Source: Oceanospirillaceae bacterium (GTDB lineage Bacteria > Pseudomonadota > Gammaproteobacteria > Pseudomonadales > Balneatricaceae). Taken from it: a DNA stretch of 38,697 nt. The notes under the pieces are model-generated. The model was not told the DNA's origin, searched no databases, and saw only the letters and a list, made by a program, of their open reading frames with translations. The position numbers were made by a program, and so were the translations under genes. This document shows positions 30,837 to 38,123 of this stretch, one piece after another (the first letter of the stretch is position 1; the number at the start of each line of letters is the position of its first letter). The stretch is taken from positions 1 to 38,697 of the forward strand of contig JAHEDZ010000026.1 in assembly GCA_024640955.1 (NCBI GenBank), in the 5' to 3' direction.

Positions 30837-31478
30837 ATGAAGGAACAGTTGACCATCGCCCTGTCGAAAGGGCGTATTCTGAAAGAGACGCTACCCCTAT
30901 TTGCGGCGGCGGGTATCCATCCTGCTGAGGATATCTTCAGCAGTCGTAAACTGATCTTTGATACCAACCACGAGAACATCAAGCTGGTCGTAATTCGTGC
31001 CACGGACGTACCAACCTACGTAGAGTATGGTGGCGCTGATATGGGCGTAGCCGGAAAAGATGTGTTGATGGAGCACGGTGGTGCAGGGCTCTACGAGCCG
31101 CTCGACTTGGAGATCTCCAAGTGTCAGTTGCGTGTTGCGGGTATGAAGGATGCACAGCAGGTTGAAGGGCGTATGCGCGTAGCGACAAAGTTCGTTAACG
31201 TCACCAAAGAGTACTTCGCACGCCAGGGCCGTCAGGTGGATATCATTAAACTCTACGGCGCGATGGAACTGGCCCCAATTATGGGTCTGGCCGATCGTAT
31301 CGTGGATATAGTCGACACCGGTAACACGCTGCGGGCTAATGGTCTTGAGGCGATGGATCACATCGCTGACATTAGCTCGCGCCTGGTCGTAGGCCAGCCA
31401 TCAATGAAGATGAAGTATGCCCAGATACAACCAATACTCGATCAGTTAGCTGAGGCGGTTGTGGCAAAACGCCAGTAG
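30837..31478 (+). CDS. hisG: ATP phosphoribosyltransferase, short form (HisG)
   Basis: A 213-residue HisG lacking the C-terminal regulatory domain of the roughly 300-residue long form. The PRPP-binding segment [14 protein letters not shown] is present. It catalyses the first step of histidine synthesis. Short HisG is known to need HisZ, a HisRS-like regulatory partner, which is not in this window and should be encoded elsewhere. The murA-hisG-hisD order is as in Pseudomonas. Confidence 0.95.
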   Translation: MKEQLTIALSKGRILKETLPLFAAAGIHPAEDIFSSRKLIFDTNHENIKLVVIRATDVPTYVEYGGADMGVAGKDVLMEHGGAGLYEPLDLEISKCQLRVAGMKDAQQVEGRMRVATKFVNVTKEYFARQGRQVDIIKLYGAMELAPIMGLADRIVDIVDTGNTLRANGLEAMDHIADISSRLVVGQPSMKMKYAQIQPILDQLAEAVVAKRQ

Positions 31479-31523
31479 AGCTCCAGAGAATAGTCATTTA
31501 AAGAGTTTAAGAGATAGAAAAAA

Positions 31524-32840
31524 GTGGGTGAGTCGTTGAACATCCGTCGTCTCAAAGCGGGACAAGCCGATTTTGACCAGCAGCTTAAAGTGATGCTGGC
31601 ATGGGAGTCGGTTTCAGACAAAGCAGTTAATCAGCGGGTCGATCAGATCCTGCAACAGGTGCGTGAGCAGGGTGATGCGGCCGTTGTTGAGCTGACCAAC
31701 CGCTTTGACGCGACTAGCGCGTCGACCATGGCGGACCTGGAGTTGTCTCAAGCACGACTGCAGCAGGCGCTTGAAGCGATCACTCCTGAGCAGCGTACAG
31801 CACTTGAGACAGCCGCCCAGCGTGTGCGCGACTACCACGAGAAACAGCTAGCCACCTCTTGGCAGTATGAAGAGGCTGACGGCACTCTGTTGGGTCAACA
31901 GGTGACAGCAATGGATCGCGTCGGTATTTATGTGCCGGGCGGCAAAGCAGCCTACCCCTCATCGGTATTAATGAATGCCATGCCTGCTAAGGTAGCCGGC
32001 GTTGACGAGATCATTATGGTGGTGCCAACACCGCAGGGTGTTATCAATGAGATGGTGCTCGCCGCTGCTGCAATCGCCGGTGTTACACGGGTGTTTACTA
32101 TCGGTGGAGCTCAAGCGGTTGCGGCGCTTGCCTACGGTACTGAAACGGTCCCAGCGGTTGATAAAATTGTGGGCCCGGGCAACATTTACGTGGCCACCGC
32201 TAAACGGGCAGTCTTTGGTCTGGTCGGCATCGATATGATCGCTGGCCCATCCGAGATTCTCGTGATCTGTGATGGTGAAACCGATCCGGATTGGGTCGCG
32301 ATGGACCTCTTCTCGCAGGCTGAGCATGATGAGGATGCACAGCCGATTCTCATAGCGACCAGTGGCGATTACATCGACCAAGTTGAAGCGAGCATCGCTA
32401 AACTTCTCCCAACCATGGAGAGACATGACATTATCGCAGCCTCGATGATGAACCGAGCTCTGCTGATTGAAGTGGCTGACTTAGATGAAGCGGCACAGAT
32501 CTCCAATCGTATAGCGCCTGAACACCTAGAGCTCTCAGTGGCAGACCCGACGGCGATGCTGCCGAAGATTCGTCACGCTGGCGCTATTTTTATGGGACGC
32601 TACACAGCTGAAGCACTGGGTGACTACTGTGCTGGGCCCAACCACGTCTTGCCCACTTCCGGCACGGCACGCTTCTCATCCCCCCTGGGTGTCTATGACT
32701 TCCAGAAGCGCTCCTCGCTGATCATGTTCTCGGCGGAGGGTGCCTCAGAGATGGGTAAGGTGGCCTCTGTGTTGGCGCGCGGTGAAGGGCTAACCGCACA
32801 CGCGCGATCGGCTGAGTACCGAATCCTCGATAAAGGTTAA
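31524..32840 (+). CDS. hisD: Histidinol dehydrogenase HisD
   Basis: A 438-residue zinc enzyme that oxidises histidinol to histidine in two NAD-dependent steps. Gln265 and His268 in [11 protein letters not shown] are probable zinc/substrate ligands, and [13 protein letters not shown] is the NAD-region signature. The GTG at 31524 gives the usual N terminus but has only a weak ribosome site; a TTG at 31536 is an alternative. It is not followed by hisC, the usual next gene in Pseudomonas. Confidence 0.95.
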   Translation: MGESLNIRRLKAGQADFDQQLKVMLAWESVSDKAVNQRVDQILQQVREQGDAAVVELTNRFDATSASTMADLELSQARLQQALEAITPEQRTALETAAQRVRDYHEKQLATSWQYEEADGTLLGQQVTAMDRVGIYVPGGKAAYPSSVLMNAMPAKVAGVDEIIMVVPTPQGVINEMVLAAAAIAGVTRVFTIGGAQAVAALAYGTETVPAVDKIVGPGNIYVATAKRAVFGLVGIDMIAGPSEILVICDGETDPDWVAMDLFSQAEHDEDAQPILIATSGDYIDQVEASIAKLLPTMERHDIIAASMMNRALLIEVADLDEAAQISNRIAPEHLELSVADPTAMLPKIRHAGAIFMGRYTAEALGDYCAGPNHVLPTSGTARFSSPLGVYDFQKRSSLIMFSAEGASEMGKVASVLARGEGLTAHARSAEYRILDKG

Positions 32841-32864
32841 CAGGTCTGTGAGAGCGTCCGCTGG

Positions 32865-33962
32865 CTATTGGCTGCGTGGGCGCTCACTAGTCAGAATCTC
32901 CAGCCTCAGAGTCTCTCCTGCACGATACACGGTAAAGTAAGTAATCTCACCTGGCGTTACCTTAGCGATATAGTTCATCGCCTCCAGCCCATTGCCTTTT
33001 ACTGCACGGTCGTTGATCTCCAGGATAACATCGCCAGGCCTTAACCCAGCCCGCTGTGCTGGACTGTCACGGAATATGCCGCTGATCATTAAGCCGGGCT
33101 GTGTTTCCGGTAGACCAACTTCTCGAGCCTCAGTTACTGCTAGTTGATGTGCTTCCACACCGACCCATCCGCGCACGACTCGCCCGTTACGGATCAGCTC
33201 GTTCATCACCTGTACAACCTGATCAGATGGGATCGCAAAGCCTATCCCTTGAGAGCCACCGGTCTTCGAGAAGATTGCGGTATTGATGCCGACGAGATCT
33301 CCACGCGCTGTTATGAGTGCGCCGCCCGAGTTACCCGGGTTAATAGCGGCATCGGTCTGAATGAAGTCCTCATAGGTATTGAGCCCGAGTTGGTTGCGAT
33401 CCAAACCGGAGATAATGCCTTGAGTCACGGTTTGGCCCACACCAAAGGGGTTACCAATTGCCAGTACTACATCGCCGACCTTGAGCGTGGTGCTGCTCAC
33501 CAGTTGTAGGCTGGGTAAGCCGTTAAGATCCACCTTTAACAGGGCAAGGTCGCTCTCCGGGTCAGTACCCACTATTTTCGCAGCCTGCTCGCGGCCATCG
33601 CTCAACGAGACGATCACTTTGTCGGCGGCCGCGACGACGTGGTTGTTCGTCACGATATAGCCGTCCGCTGTCAGGATAACCCCTGAGCCCAGATTCAACA
33701 GAACAGGTGAACTACCAGTCTCGTCGCTTGCATCAGACGTCTTAGATTGAGTGAACAAGCTGACTACTGACGGAGCAGCTTGTTGCACGGCGGGCGCAAA
33801 GCTGGGGATCGCATTGGCAACAATGCGCTCCTCTGTGACATCTACAACTTCAAGTCGACTGGCGGGTTCGCTTAGTAGGTTCGGGAACTGCTGTAAAATC
33901 AGAACGGCAGCCAGAATACCGGCCAAACTCGGCCAGATAAGTTGGGTAGGGCGTAGACTCAT
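32865..33962 (-). CDS. degS: DegS/AlgW-type inner-membrane-anchored serine endoprotease
   Basis: A 365-residue HtrA-family protease: N-terminal membrane anchor (about 8-24), trypsin-like domain with the triad His108 (TNNHVV), Asp138 (SDLALLKVD) and Ser212 (NPGNSGGAL), and one PDZ domain (about 260-355, with LRPGDVILEIND). One PDZ plus an uncleaved anchor indicates DegS/AlgW, which cuts the RseA/MucA anti-sigma factor when unfolded porins bind the PDZ, rather than DegP/DegQ. A nearby zapG-like gene supports this, since yhcB lies beside degQS in E. coli. Confidence 0.92.
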   Translation of the reverse strand: MSLRPTQLIWPSLAGILAAVLILQQFPNLLSEPASRLEVVDVTEERIVANAIPSFAPAVQQAAPSVVSLFTQSKTSDASDETGSSPVLLNLGSGVILTADGYIVTNNHVVAAADKVIVSLSDGREQAAKIVGTDPESDLALLKVDLNGLPSLQLVSSTTLKVGDVVLAIGNPFGVGQTVTQGIISGLDRNQLGLNTYEDFIQTDAAINPGNSGGALITARGDLVGINTAIFSKTGGSQGIGFAIPSDQVVQVMNELIRNGRVVRGWVGVEAHQLAVTEAREVGLPETQPGLMISGIFRDSPAQRAGLRPGDVILEINDRAVKGNGLEAMNYIAKVTPGEITYFTVYRAGETLRLEILTSERPRSQ

Positions 33963-33991
33963 TGCTCAATTATCCTATGCAGCATGGGCTG

Positions 33992-33997
33992 ATTATA
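33992..33997 (-). promoter_or_regulatory. Consensus -10 box upstream of degS
   Basis: On the minus strand a perfect TATAAT lies 29 bases before the degS ATG, in the 91-base divergent gap with the Nif3-like gene. No good -35 box is visible at 16-18 bases, so the call is weak. For the Nif3-like gene a TAGAAT (34012-34017) is the best -10 candidate. Confidence 0.3.
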
Positions 33998-34053
33998 TGA
34001 AGGAGCGGCGGTAGAATGCGAGGAGAGTTGATAATTTTTCTGGAGCTACAACG

Positions 34054-34815
34054 ATGAGCGTGCCGCTAAAACAGCTTGTAACCTACGCAGACACCGCGCT
34101 CGCGGTGGATAAGTTTCGTGACTACTGTCCCAATGGCTTACAGGTAGAGGGGCGTGCCGAGGTGAAAAAAATCGTTGCGGGTGTCACTGCCTGTCAGGCG
34201 TTGATCGACGCTGCAGTCGCAGCTGAAGCCGATTTGATCTTGGTACACCACGGCTACTTCTGGAAAGGTGAGTCTCAGCCGCTGACAGGGATCAAAGGTA
34301 ATCGCATCCGCTCGTTGATGCAGAGTGGTGTTAGTCTGCTGGCCTACCATCTACCTCTGGATGCACACCCTCAGTGGGGTAATAACACGCAGTTAGCGCG
34401 CGTGCTCGGTATCGAGGTTGAAGATGGCCTTGAGAAGGGTAATCCTTTGAGTGTTGGCAATATCGGGAGCCTTGCTCAGCCCACCCAAGCGGAGCTGTTT
34501 GTCCAACAAGTTGGGCAAGTACTGCAGCGTGAACCGCAGTTTATCTCGGGCGGGGATAGACCGGTGCAGCGTGTAGCCTGGTGTACGGGGTCTGCTGAAC
34601 GCATGATTGAACAGGCTGATCAGTTGGGAGCTGATATGTTTATCAGTGGTGAAATTTCGGAGCCTGTAGTGCATTACGCGCGTGAAGCCGGAATACATTA
34701 CTTGGGTGCAGGACACCACGCTACCGAACGCTATGGCGTGCAGGCACTCGGAGAGCACCTGGCATCGCACTTTGGACTGGAGTACCAGTTTATTGATATC
34801 GATAACCCGGTCTGA
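34054..34815 (+). CDS. Nif3-like dinuclear metal centre hexameric protein (YbgI family)
   Basis: A 253-residue DUF34/Nif3 protein. Metal-ligand motifs are visible as ILVHHGYFWKG near residue 65 and GAGHHATERYG near 223, with a DAH around residue 103. Family members form toroidal hexamers with two metal ions per subunit; the true reaction is not settled, despite the old GTP cyclohydrolase label. A GGAG lies upstream of the ATG. It faces degS divergently and zapG convergently, with 34 bases between stops and no terminator hairpin. Confidence 0.93.
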   Translation: MSVPLKQLVTYADTALAVDKFRDYCPNGLQVEGRAEVKKIVAGVTACQALIDAAVAAEADLILVHHGYFWKGESQPLTGIKGNRIRSLMQSGVSLLAYHLPLDAHPQWGNNTQLARVLGIEVEDGLEKGNPLSVGNIGSLAQPTQAELFVQQVGQVLQREPQFISGGDRPVQRVAWCTGSAERMIEQADQLGADMFISGEISEPVVHYAREAGIHYLGAGHHATERYGVQALGEHLASHFGLEYQFIDIDNPV

Positions 34816-34849
34816 TTGTTCGCAACCGTCGAAAACCAGAGAGCCCGAA

Positions 34850-35362
34850 TTAGGCTGGACGTTTGTCGTCCTCTTCGGCAAATTTTGGACGGTCTGCAGG
34901 TTGCTCTCCACCTTCGTTTTTCAGACCGAATCGATCTGAGAGGGTACCTGGCTCATCTGCTTCACGTTTAGGAGCGTAGTCCAGCGGCATGCTATAGCTG
35001 CTCTCTGTCTCGGAGGCAGCGGGCTGCGGTTCAGTCGGTTTACTCTGCTGCTCAATACCCGCCTGACGTTGCAGACTTTCAACTAGCTTCTCATCTCGGC
35101 AGAGCGCTGATGCGCTGGATGCAAGGTGCTGGTGTACTTTCTGGTACTGGTTGGTTAGGTCGTTAACTAGGTCTGCCGTCACGCTAAAGTGCTCGTTCAC
35201 CTCATCGCGGTACTTAGCTAGCTCAATTTGGGTGCGATCAAGCTCTTCGGCAAGGCGTGCTTCACGCGAGCCATTGCTGCCATTGCGACCAAACAGAAAG
35301 CCAAGCAGCGCGCCAACGATAAGCGCCGCAATTGCGATAACCCACACAGTATTCTGATCCAC
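34850..35362 (-). CDS. zapG: YhcB/ZapG-family inner-membrane protein (DUF1043)
   Basis: A 170-residue protein with one N-terminal membrane helix (about 5-25), a coiled coil (about 33-60) with the family segment AKYRDEVNEHFSVTADLVNDLTNQYQKVHQHLA, and a low-complexity acidic tail. E. coli YhcB/ZapG has this layout and acts at the junction of cell division and envelope growth. The start is a GTG at 35362 with GGAG 5 bases upstream. Confidence 0.87.
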   Translation of the reverse strand: MDQNTVWVIAIAALIVGALLGFLFGRNGSNGSREARLAEELDRTQIELAKYRDEVNEHFSVTADLVNDLTNQYQKVHQHLASSASALCRDEKLVESLQRQAGIEQQSKPTEPQPAASETESSYSMPLDYAPKREADEPGTLSDRFGLKNEGGEQPADRPKFAEEDDKRPA

Positions 35363-35458
35363 AGTAGCTCCAGCAATTACTCAAACTTTATCTAGTCTTC
35401 ATAGAATAAAACAAAGACCGACACTTGCACATGCTAGAATCGTCGAAACTCTGAGTTA

Positions 35459-35511
35459 ATCTTGAAGTAGTTGATCTCAAGATAGCTTAATTAGAGTTAC
35501 TCTTAGAGTTA
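35459..35511. repeat. Inverted and direct repeats in the zapG / BtuF-like divergent region
   Basis: ATCTTGA (35459-35465) and TCAAGAT (35477-35483) form a perfect 7-base inverted repeat with an 11-base spacer. A 9-base direct repeat TTAGAGTTA (35491-35499 and 35503-35511) recurs at a 12-base period, and a further GAGTTA is at 35453-35458. These cover the 5' region of the BtuF-like gene and look operator-like. I do not see the conserved cobalamin-riboswitch boxes in the 178-base gap. Confidence 0.45.
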
Positions 35512-35540
35512 ACGGCACGAATATCAGGAATATCCATCTG

Positions 35541-36344
35541 TTGCGCTACCTCTCCTTCATTCTCTATCTTTGTTGTGTACCGGCAATGGCGAAAGATTCG
35601 CTGCGCTTGGTCTCCCTCGCACCCGACATCACCCGCAATCTAATGTCACTGGAGGCGGAGTCTCAGGTTGTGGGGGTCATTGAACATCCGCAGCTAGAGC
35701 TCGCGTTGCCACAAGCGCGTGTTGTCGGTGATTACCAGTTACTGAATGTCGAAGCGATATTAGCGCTGCAACCGGATTATGTGCTGGTCTGGCAGGGTGG
35801 TAATCCTGAGGCACAACTGCAGCGCCTCGAGTCACTTGGGCTAAGAGTTGTAAGGATAAAGAGTGACCGCTTGGCCGATCTGCCGCGACAGTGGCAGCTT
35901 CTCGGCGAGCTGTTAAATCGCGAAGATCAGGCCGGCCAGTTAATCGAGCAGTTTAACAGCGCACTGGACAGCTATCGTGTTGAGTCCGAACGACCGGTGA
36001 GAACTTTCTATCAGCTCTGGCATCGGCCGCTTATGAGTATCAATAACTCCGGGTATCTCGCTGAGGTGCTGCAACTTTGTGGCGCAGAGAACGTTCTAGC
36101 TGAGGCCTATGAGGCCTTTCCGCAGGTAGGTGTTGAGGCGTTATTAGCTTCAGATGTTGAACTGATCCTAGCGAGCGATGAGTTGCCTCCGGATTGGCGC
36201 GACAGTTGGATGGAGTGGCCGCAGATTCCGGCAGTTAAGCATGATCAGCTCTATACTGTAGAGGCGGACTACCTGCATCAACTGACCCTCGATACGCTTA
36301 TCGGGGTTTCTCAGGTGTGTGACGCAGTAGAGCGGGCTCGCTAG
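35541..36344 (+). CDS. BtuF-like periplasmic binding protein (probable cobalamin/siderophore-type ABC substrate-binding protein)
   Basis: A 267-residue class III helical-backbone substrate-binding protein. A short signal peptide (about 1-17, cleavage after AMA) is followed by the typical opening LVSLAPDITRNLMSL and the QPDYVLVWQGGNP motif common to BtuF-like proteins. No lipobox cysteine is seen, so it should be soluble. It probably binds cobalamin, but haem or ferric-siderophore binding is possible. The start is TTG at 35541, with AGGA about 11 bases upstream. No permease or ATPase gene is adjacent. A PduO-type cobalamin adenosyltransferase 1.8 kb away supports a corrinoid role. Confidence 0.75.
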   Translation: MRYLSFILYLCCVPAMAKDSLRLVSLAPDITRNLMSLEAESQVVGVIEHPQLELALPQARVVGDYQLLNVEAILALQPDYVLVWQGGNPEAQLQRLESLGLRVVRIKSDRLADLPRQWQLLGELLNREDQAGQLIEQFNSALDSYRVESERPVRTFYQLWHRPLMSINNSGYLAEVLQLCGAENVLAEAYEAFPQVGVEALLASDVELILASDELPPDWRDSWMEWPQIPAVKHDQLYTVEADYLHQLTLDTLIGVSQVCDAVERAR

Positions 36345-36383
36345 TCAGAGCTAAGCCCGCCAAAGACCCGGCGGTAGGGGAGC

Positions 36384-37370
36384 TTGGACTACAAACATAC
36401 CCTCAACGAGATCGTTAATCGACTTCACAAGCTTAGCGACCTGCCGGTGTTTAGTGCTACCGTCAATCAGATTCGGCAGCTCTCTAGCTCGGAGGAGGCC
36501 GACGCCATGGCGCTAGCTATAGCACTGATGAGGAATGTGAACCTCTCTGTTCGTGTCCTCAAGCTTGCTAATACCCCCATGTTTAATCCCAAAAATCGTG
36601 AAATCGCCTCGCTTTCGCGCGCGGTTGTACTCTTGGGCTTTGAGCGGATTCTCAATTTAGCGATGACCATTAAGTTGGTTGAGAGTCTACGCGCAGATAA
36701 GCCGGACAAGGTGCTCGATCAGTTACTGGTACAGGCGTTTCTCAATGCGTCCATTGCCCGCGAGCTCGCCGAGGCTGCGAATCTGCGGAAAGCGGAGGCT
36801 GTCCATCTCAATGGTCTGTTGCACAATCTCGGAGAGATCCTTGTGGCCTATACCCTGCCGGATCGACATCAGAAGATCCGTGATTTGTTGCGCAAAGGTG
36901 AAGCGGGTTGGTCAGAAGCCCAGCTTCAACTCTTGGGTGCAGAGTTCTCAGATATTGGGCAGGAGTTTGCCGAGGAGATCGGATTGTTTCTGCACGCACG
37001 GGATGAAAAACACGGCGCTGAGGCAGCTCATAGCCCTGCGCCCCCGATCGCTCAGCGCAGCTCTGTAGATCTTCTTGAGGCGCTTCCTGCTTTTAATACT
37101 TTGATTGCACAGGATGCACCGGCGACTCAGTTGGTTGAGGCGTTGATGAGGGCGGTGCTGGACAATTCAGGCTTGGAGCGTTCTCTGTTCCTTATCAAAG
37201 AGCCGAGTAAAGCGGGAGCTTTAGTTGCGCGTCTGGCTGCGGGGGGCAGGGCGCCGGCGCTAGGATCTAAGCTCAGCAGCCTCGCAGATCCAGCATCGTC
37301 CAGACTGTTTAATGCTGTAGCGCAAACGGGAACTACCTTGATGTTAAACGACCTCAGCTCAGCGGCGTGA
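36384..37370 (+). CDS. HDOD-domain protein with truncated C-terminal GAF-like region
   Basis: A 328-residue reading frame. The HDOD domain (about 12-205) has the signature LSRAVVLLGFERILNLA and a degenerate HN in LLHNLGEILVAY, consistent with the family's loss of HD phosphohydrolase residues. A GAF-like segment begins near 240 (LVEALMRAVLDNSGLERSLFLIKE) but stops at 328. Coding sequence for the missing part continues in another frame past the TGA (see 37348-37572), so the gene looks frameshifted. An in-frame TAG at 36375 limits the start to the TTG at 36384. HDOD proteins are often signalling proteins linked to cyclic-di-GMP or motility; the target here is unknown. Confidence 0.8.
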   Translation: MDYKHTLNEIVNRLHKLSDLPVFSATVNQIRQLSSSEEADAMALAIALMRNVNLSVRVLKLANTPMFNPKNREIASLSRAVVLLGFERILNLAMTIKLVESLRADKPDKVLDQLLVQAFLNASIARELAEAANLRKAEAVHLNGLLHNLGEILVAYTLPDRHQKIRDLLRKGEAGWSEAQLQLLGAEFSDIGQEFAEEIGLFLHARDEKHGAEAAHSPAPPIAQRSSVDLLEALPAFNTLIAQDAPATQLVEALMRAVLDNSGLERSLFLIKEPSKAGALVARLAAGGRAPALGSKLSSLADPASSRLFNAVAQTGTTLMLNDLSSAA

Positions 37371-37572
37371 TCGTTTACCTTCCGAGTTAGTTAAAGCTAC
37401 TGAGGCGAGAGGCTTTATACTACTTGGCTTGAGCGTGAATGGACGCTCGCTCGGGGTGTTATATTTTGACAGCTAACTGGAGGCTCTAGCCGATACAGAC
37501 TACGCCATTCTGAACCAGTTTATGCTTTTACTGCGCAACGCGCTTGAGTCGCGCGCCAGAGCAGTAAGTTAA
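37348..37572 (+). pseudogene. Out-of-frame C-terminal remnant of the HDOD-GAF protein
   Basis: In the +1 frame relative to the HDOD gene, the sequence reads RLPSELVKATEARGFILL, then a GLSVNGRSLGVLYFDS stretch, the ordinary end of a GAF domain in HDOD-GAF proteins. It then meets an in-frame TAA at 37474-37476. The same frame continues with LADTDYAILNQFMLLLRNAL and ends at TAA 37570-37572. Thus one frameshift (between about 37348 and 37370) and one nonsense codon separate it from a full gene of about 395 residues. The remaining 95 bases up to the next gene hold nothing I can name. Confidence 0.7.
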
Positions 37573-37667
37573 CTGGCGCTGATTGATACGTGAAGACCTC
37601 ACCGAATCCGAGCCAGTTGTAACATTGCTGACCGCGTTTATTGTGTGAGACCTCCTTTCGTTCGATC

Positions 37668-38123
37668 TTACTCGGTCAGGCCTTTGAAGAACGATTTTGT
37701 GCCACCCCAAGCATCCTTACCGATTTCGACTGCTTTGCCTGCACCTACTGAGGTTGAGCAGGCTGCGCGCTGGGCGGCGCACTTGGATTTGCAGCCCGCA
37801 CGTCCCGCTTTGTCGTTCGGGTAGAGGTTGTCGCAGTTGAGGTTACACACCTCCTGCTGGCGATCACAGCCGATCGTTTGATCGACCACCTGTGACTCTT
37901 GGTACACCTCTTTTCCAGATTCGATCGCCGATTCCGCTCCTGCTTTCGCAGAACAGACAGCACGCTCAGCAACACAGCGCGAGATGCAGCCAGTGCGCGC
38001 GGCATCATCGCCGACATGGCTCACCTTACATTTGGTCTCACACCAGGTTTGCTCGGTACCACAGTCCGCCCACGCGGCAGAACTGCCAACAAAAGCGAGT
38101 AACAGTAGTAGCTGTTTAATCAT
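37668..38123 (-). CDS. Secreted cysteine-rich tandem-repeat protein, function unknown
   Basis: A 151-residue protein with a signal peptide (about 1-19, cleavage after AWA) and no lipobox. The mature part has two modules in exact 65-residue register with cysteines at 21, 28, 32, 46, 50, 57 and 86, 93, 97, 111, 115, 122. Each module is CX6CX3CX13CX3CX6C, followed by a Gly/Ala-rich tail with GKEVY or GKDAW. Six cysteines per module suggest three disulfides in the periplasm, probably a helical hairpin. I do not recognise the family. The ATG at 38123 overlaps the stop of the upstream adenosyltransferase by 8 bases; a longer open frame to 38180 would bury the signal peptide and is rejected. Confidence 0.8.
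   Translation of the reverse strand: MIKQLLLLLAFVGSSAAWADCGTEQTWCETKCKVSHVGDDAARTGCISRCVAERAVCSAKAGAESAIESGKEVYQESQVVDQTIGCDRQQEVCNLNCDNLYPNDKAGRAGCKSKCAAQRAACSTSVGAGKAVEIGKDAWGGTKSFFKGLTE

Noticed and set aside
32841-32885. GAGCG/CGCTC stem at the hisD-degS junction as a bidirectional terminator
   Set aside because: The pairing is imperfect, extends into the degS coding end and lacks a T-tract on either strand.
35363-35540. Cobalamin riboswitch before the BtuF-like gene
   Set aside because: The gap is only 178 bases and I cannot find the conserved B12-box or its partner helices.
37650-37657. Perfect AAGGAGGT Shine-Dalgarno on the minus strand after the cysteine-rich gene
   Set aside because: No ATG, GTG or TTG lies at a usable distance downstream, and no convincing short protein follows.
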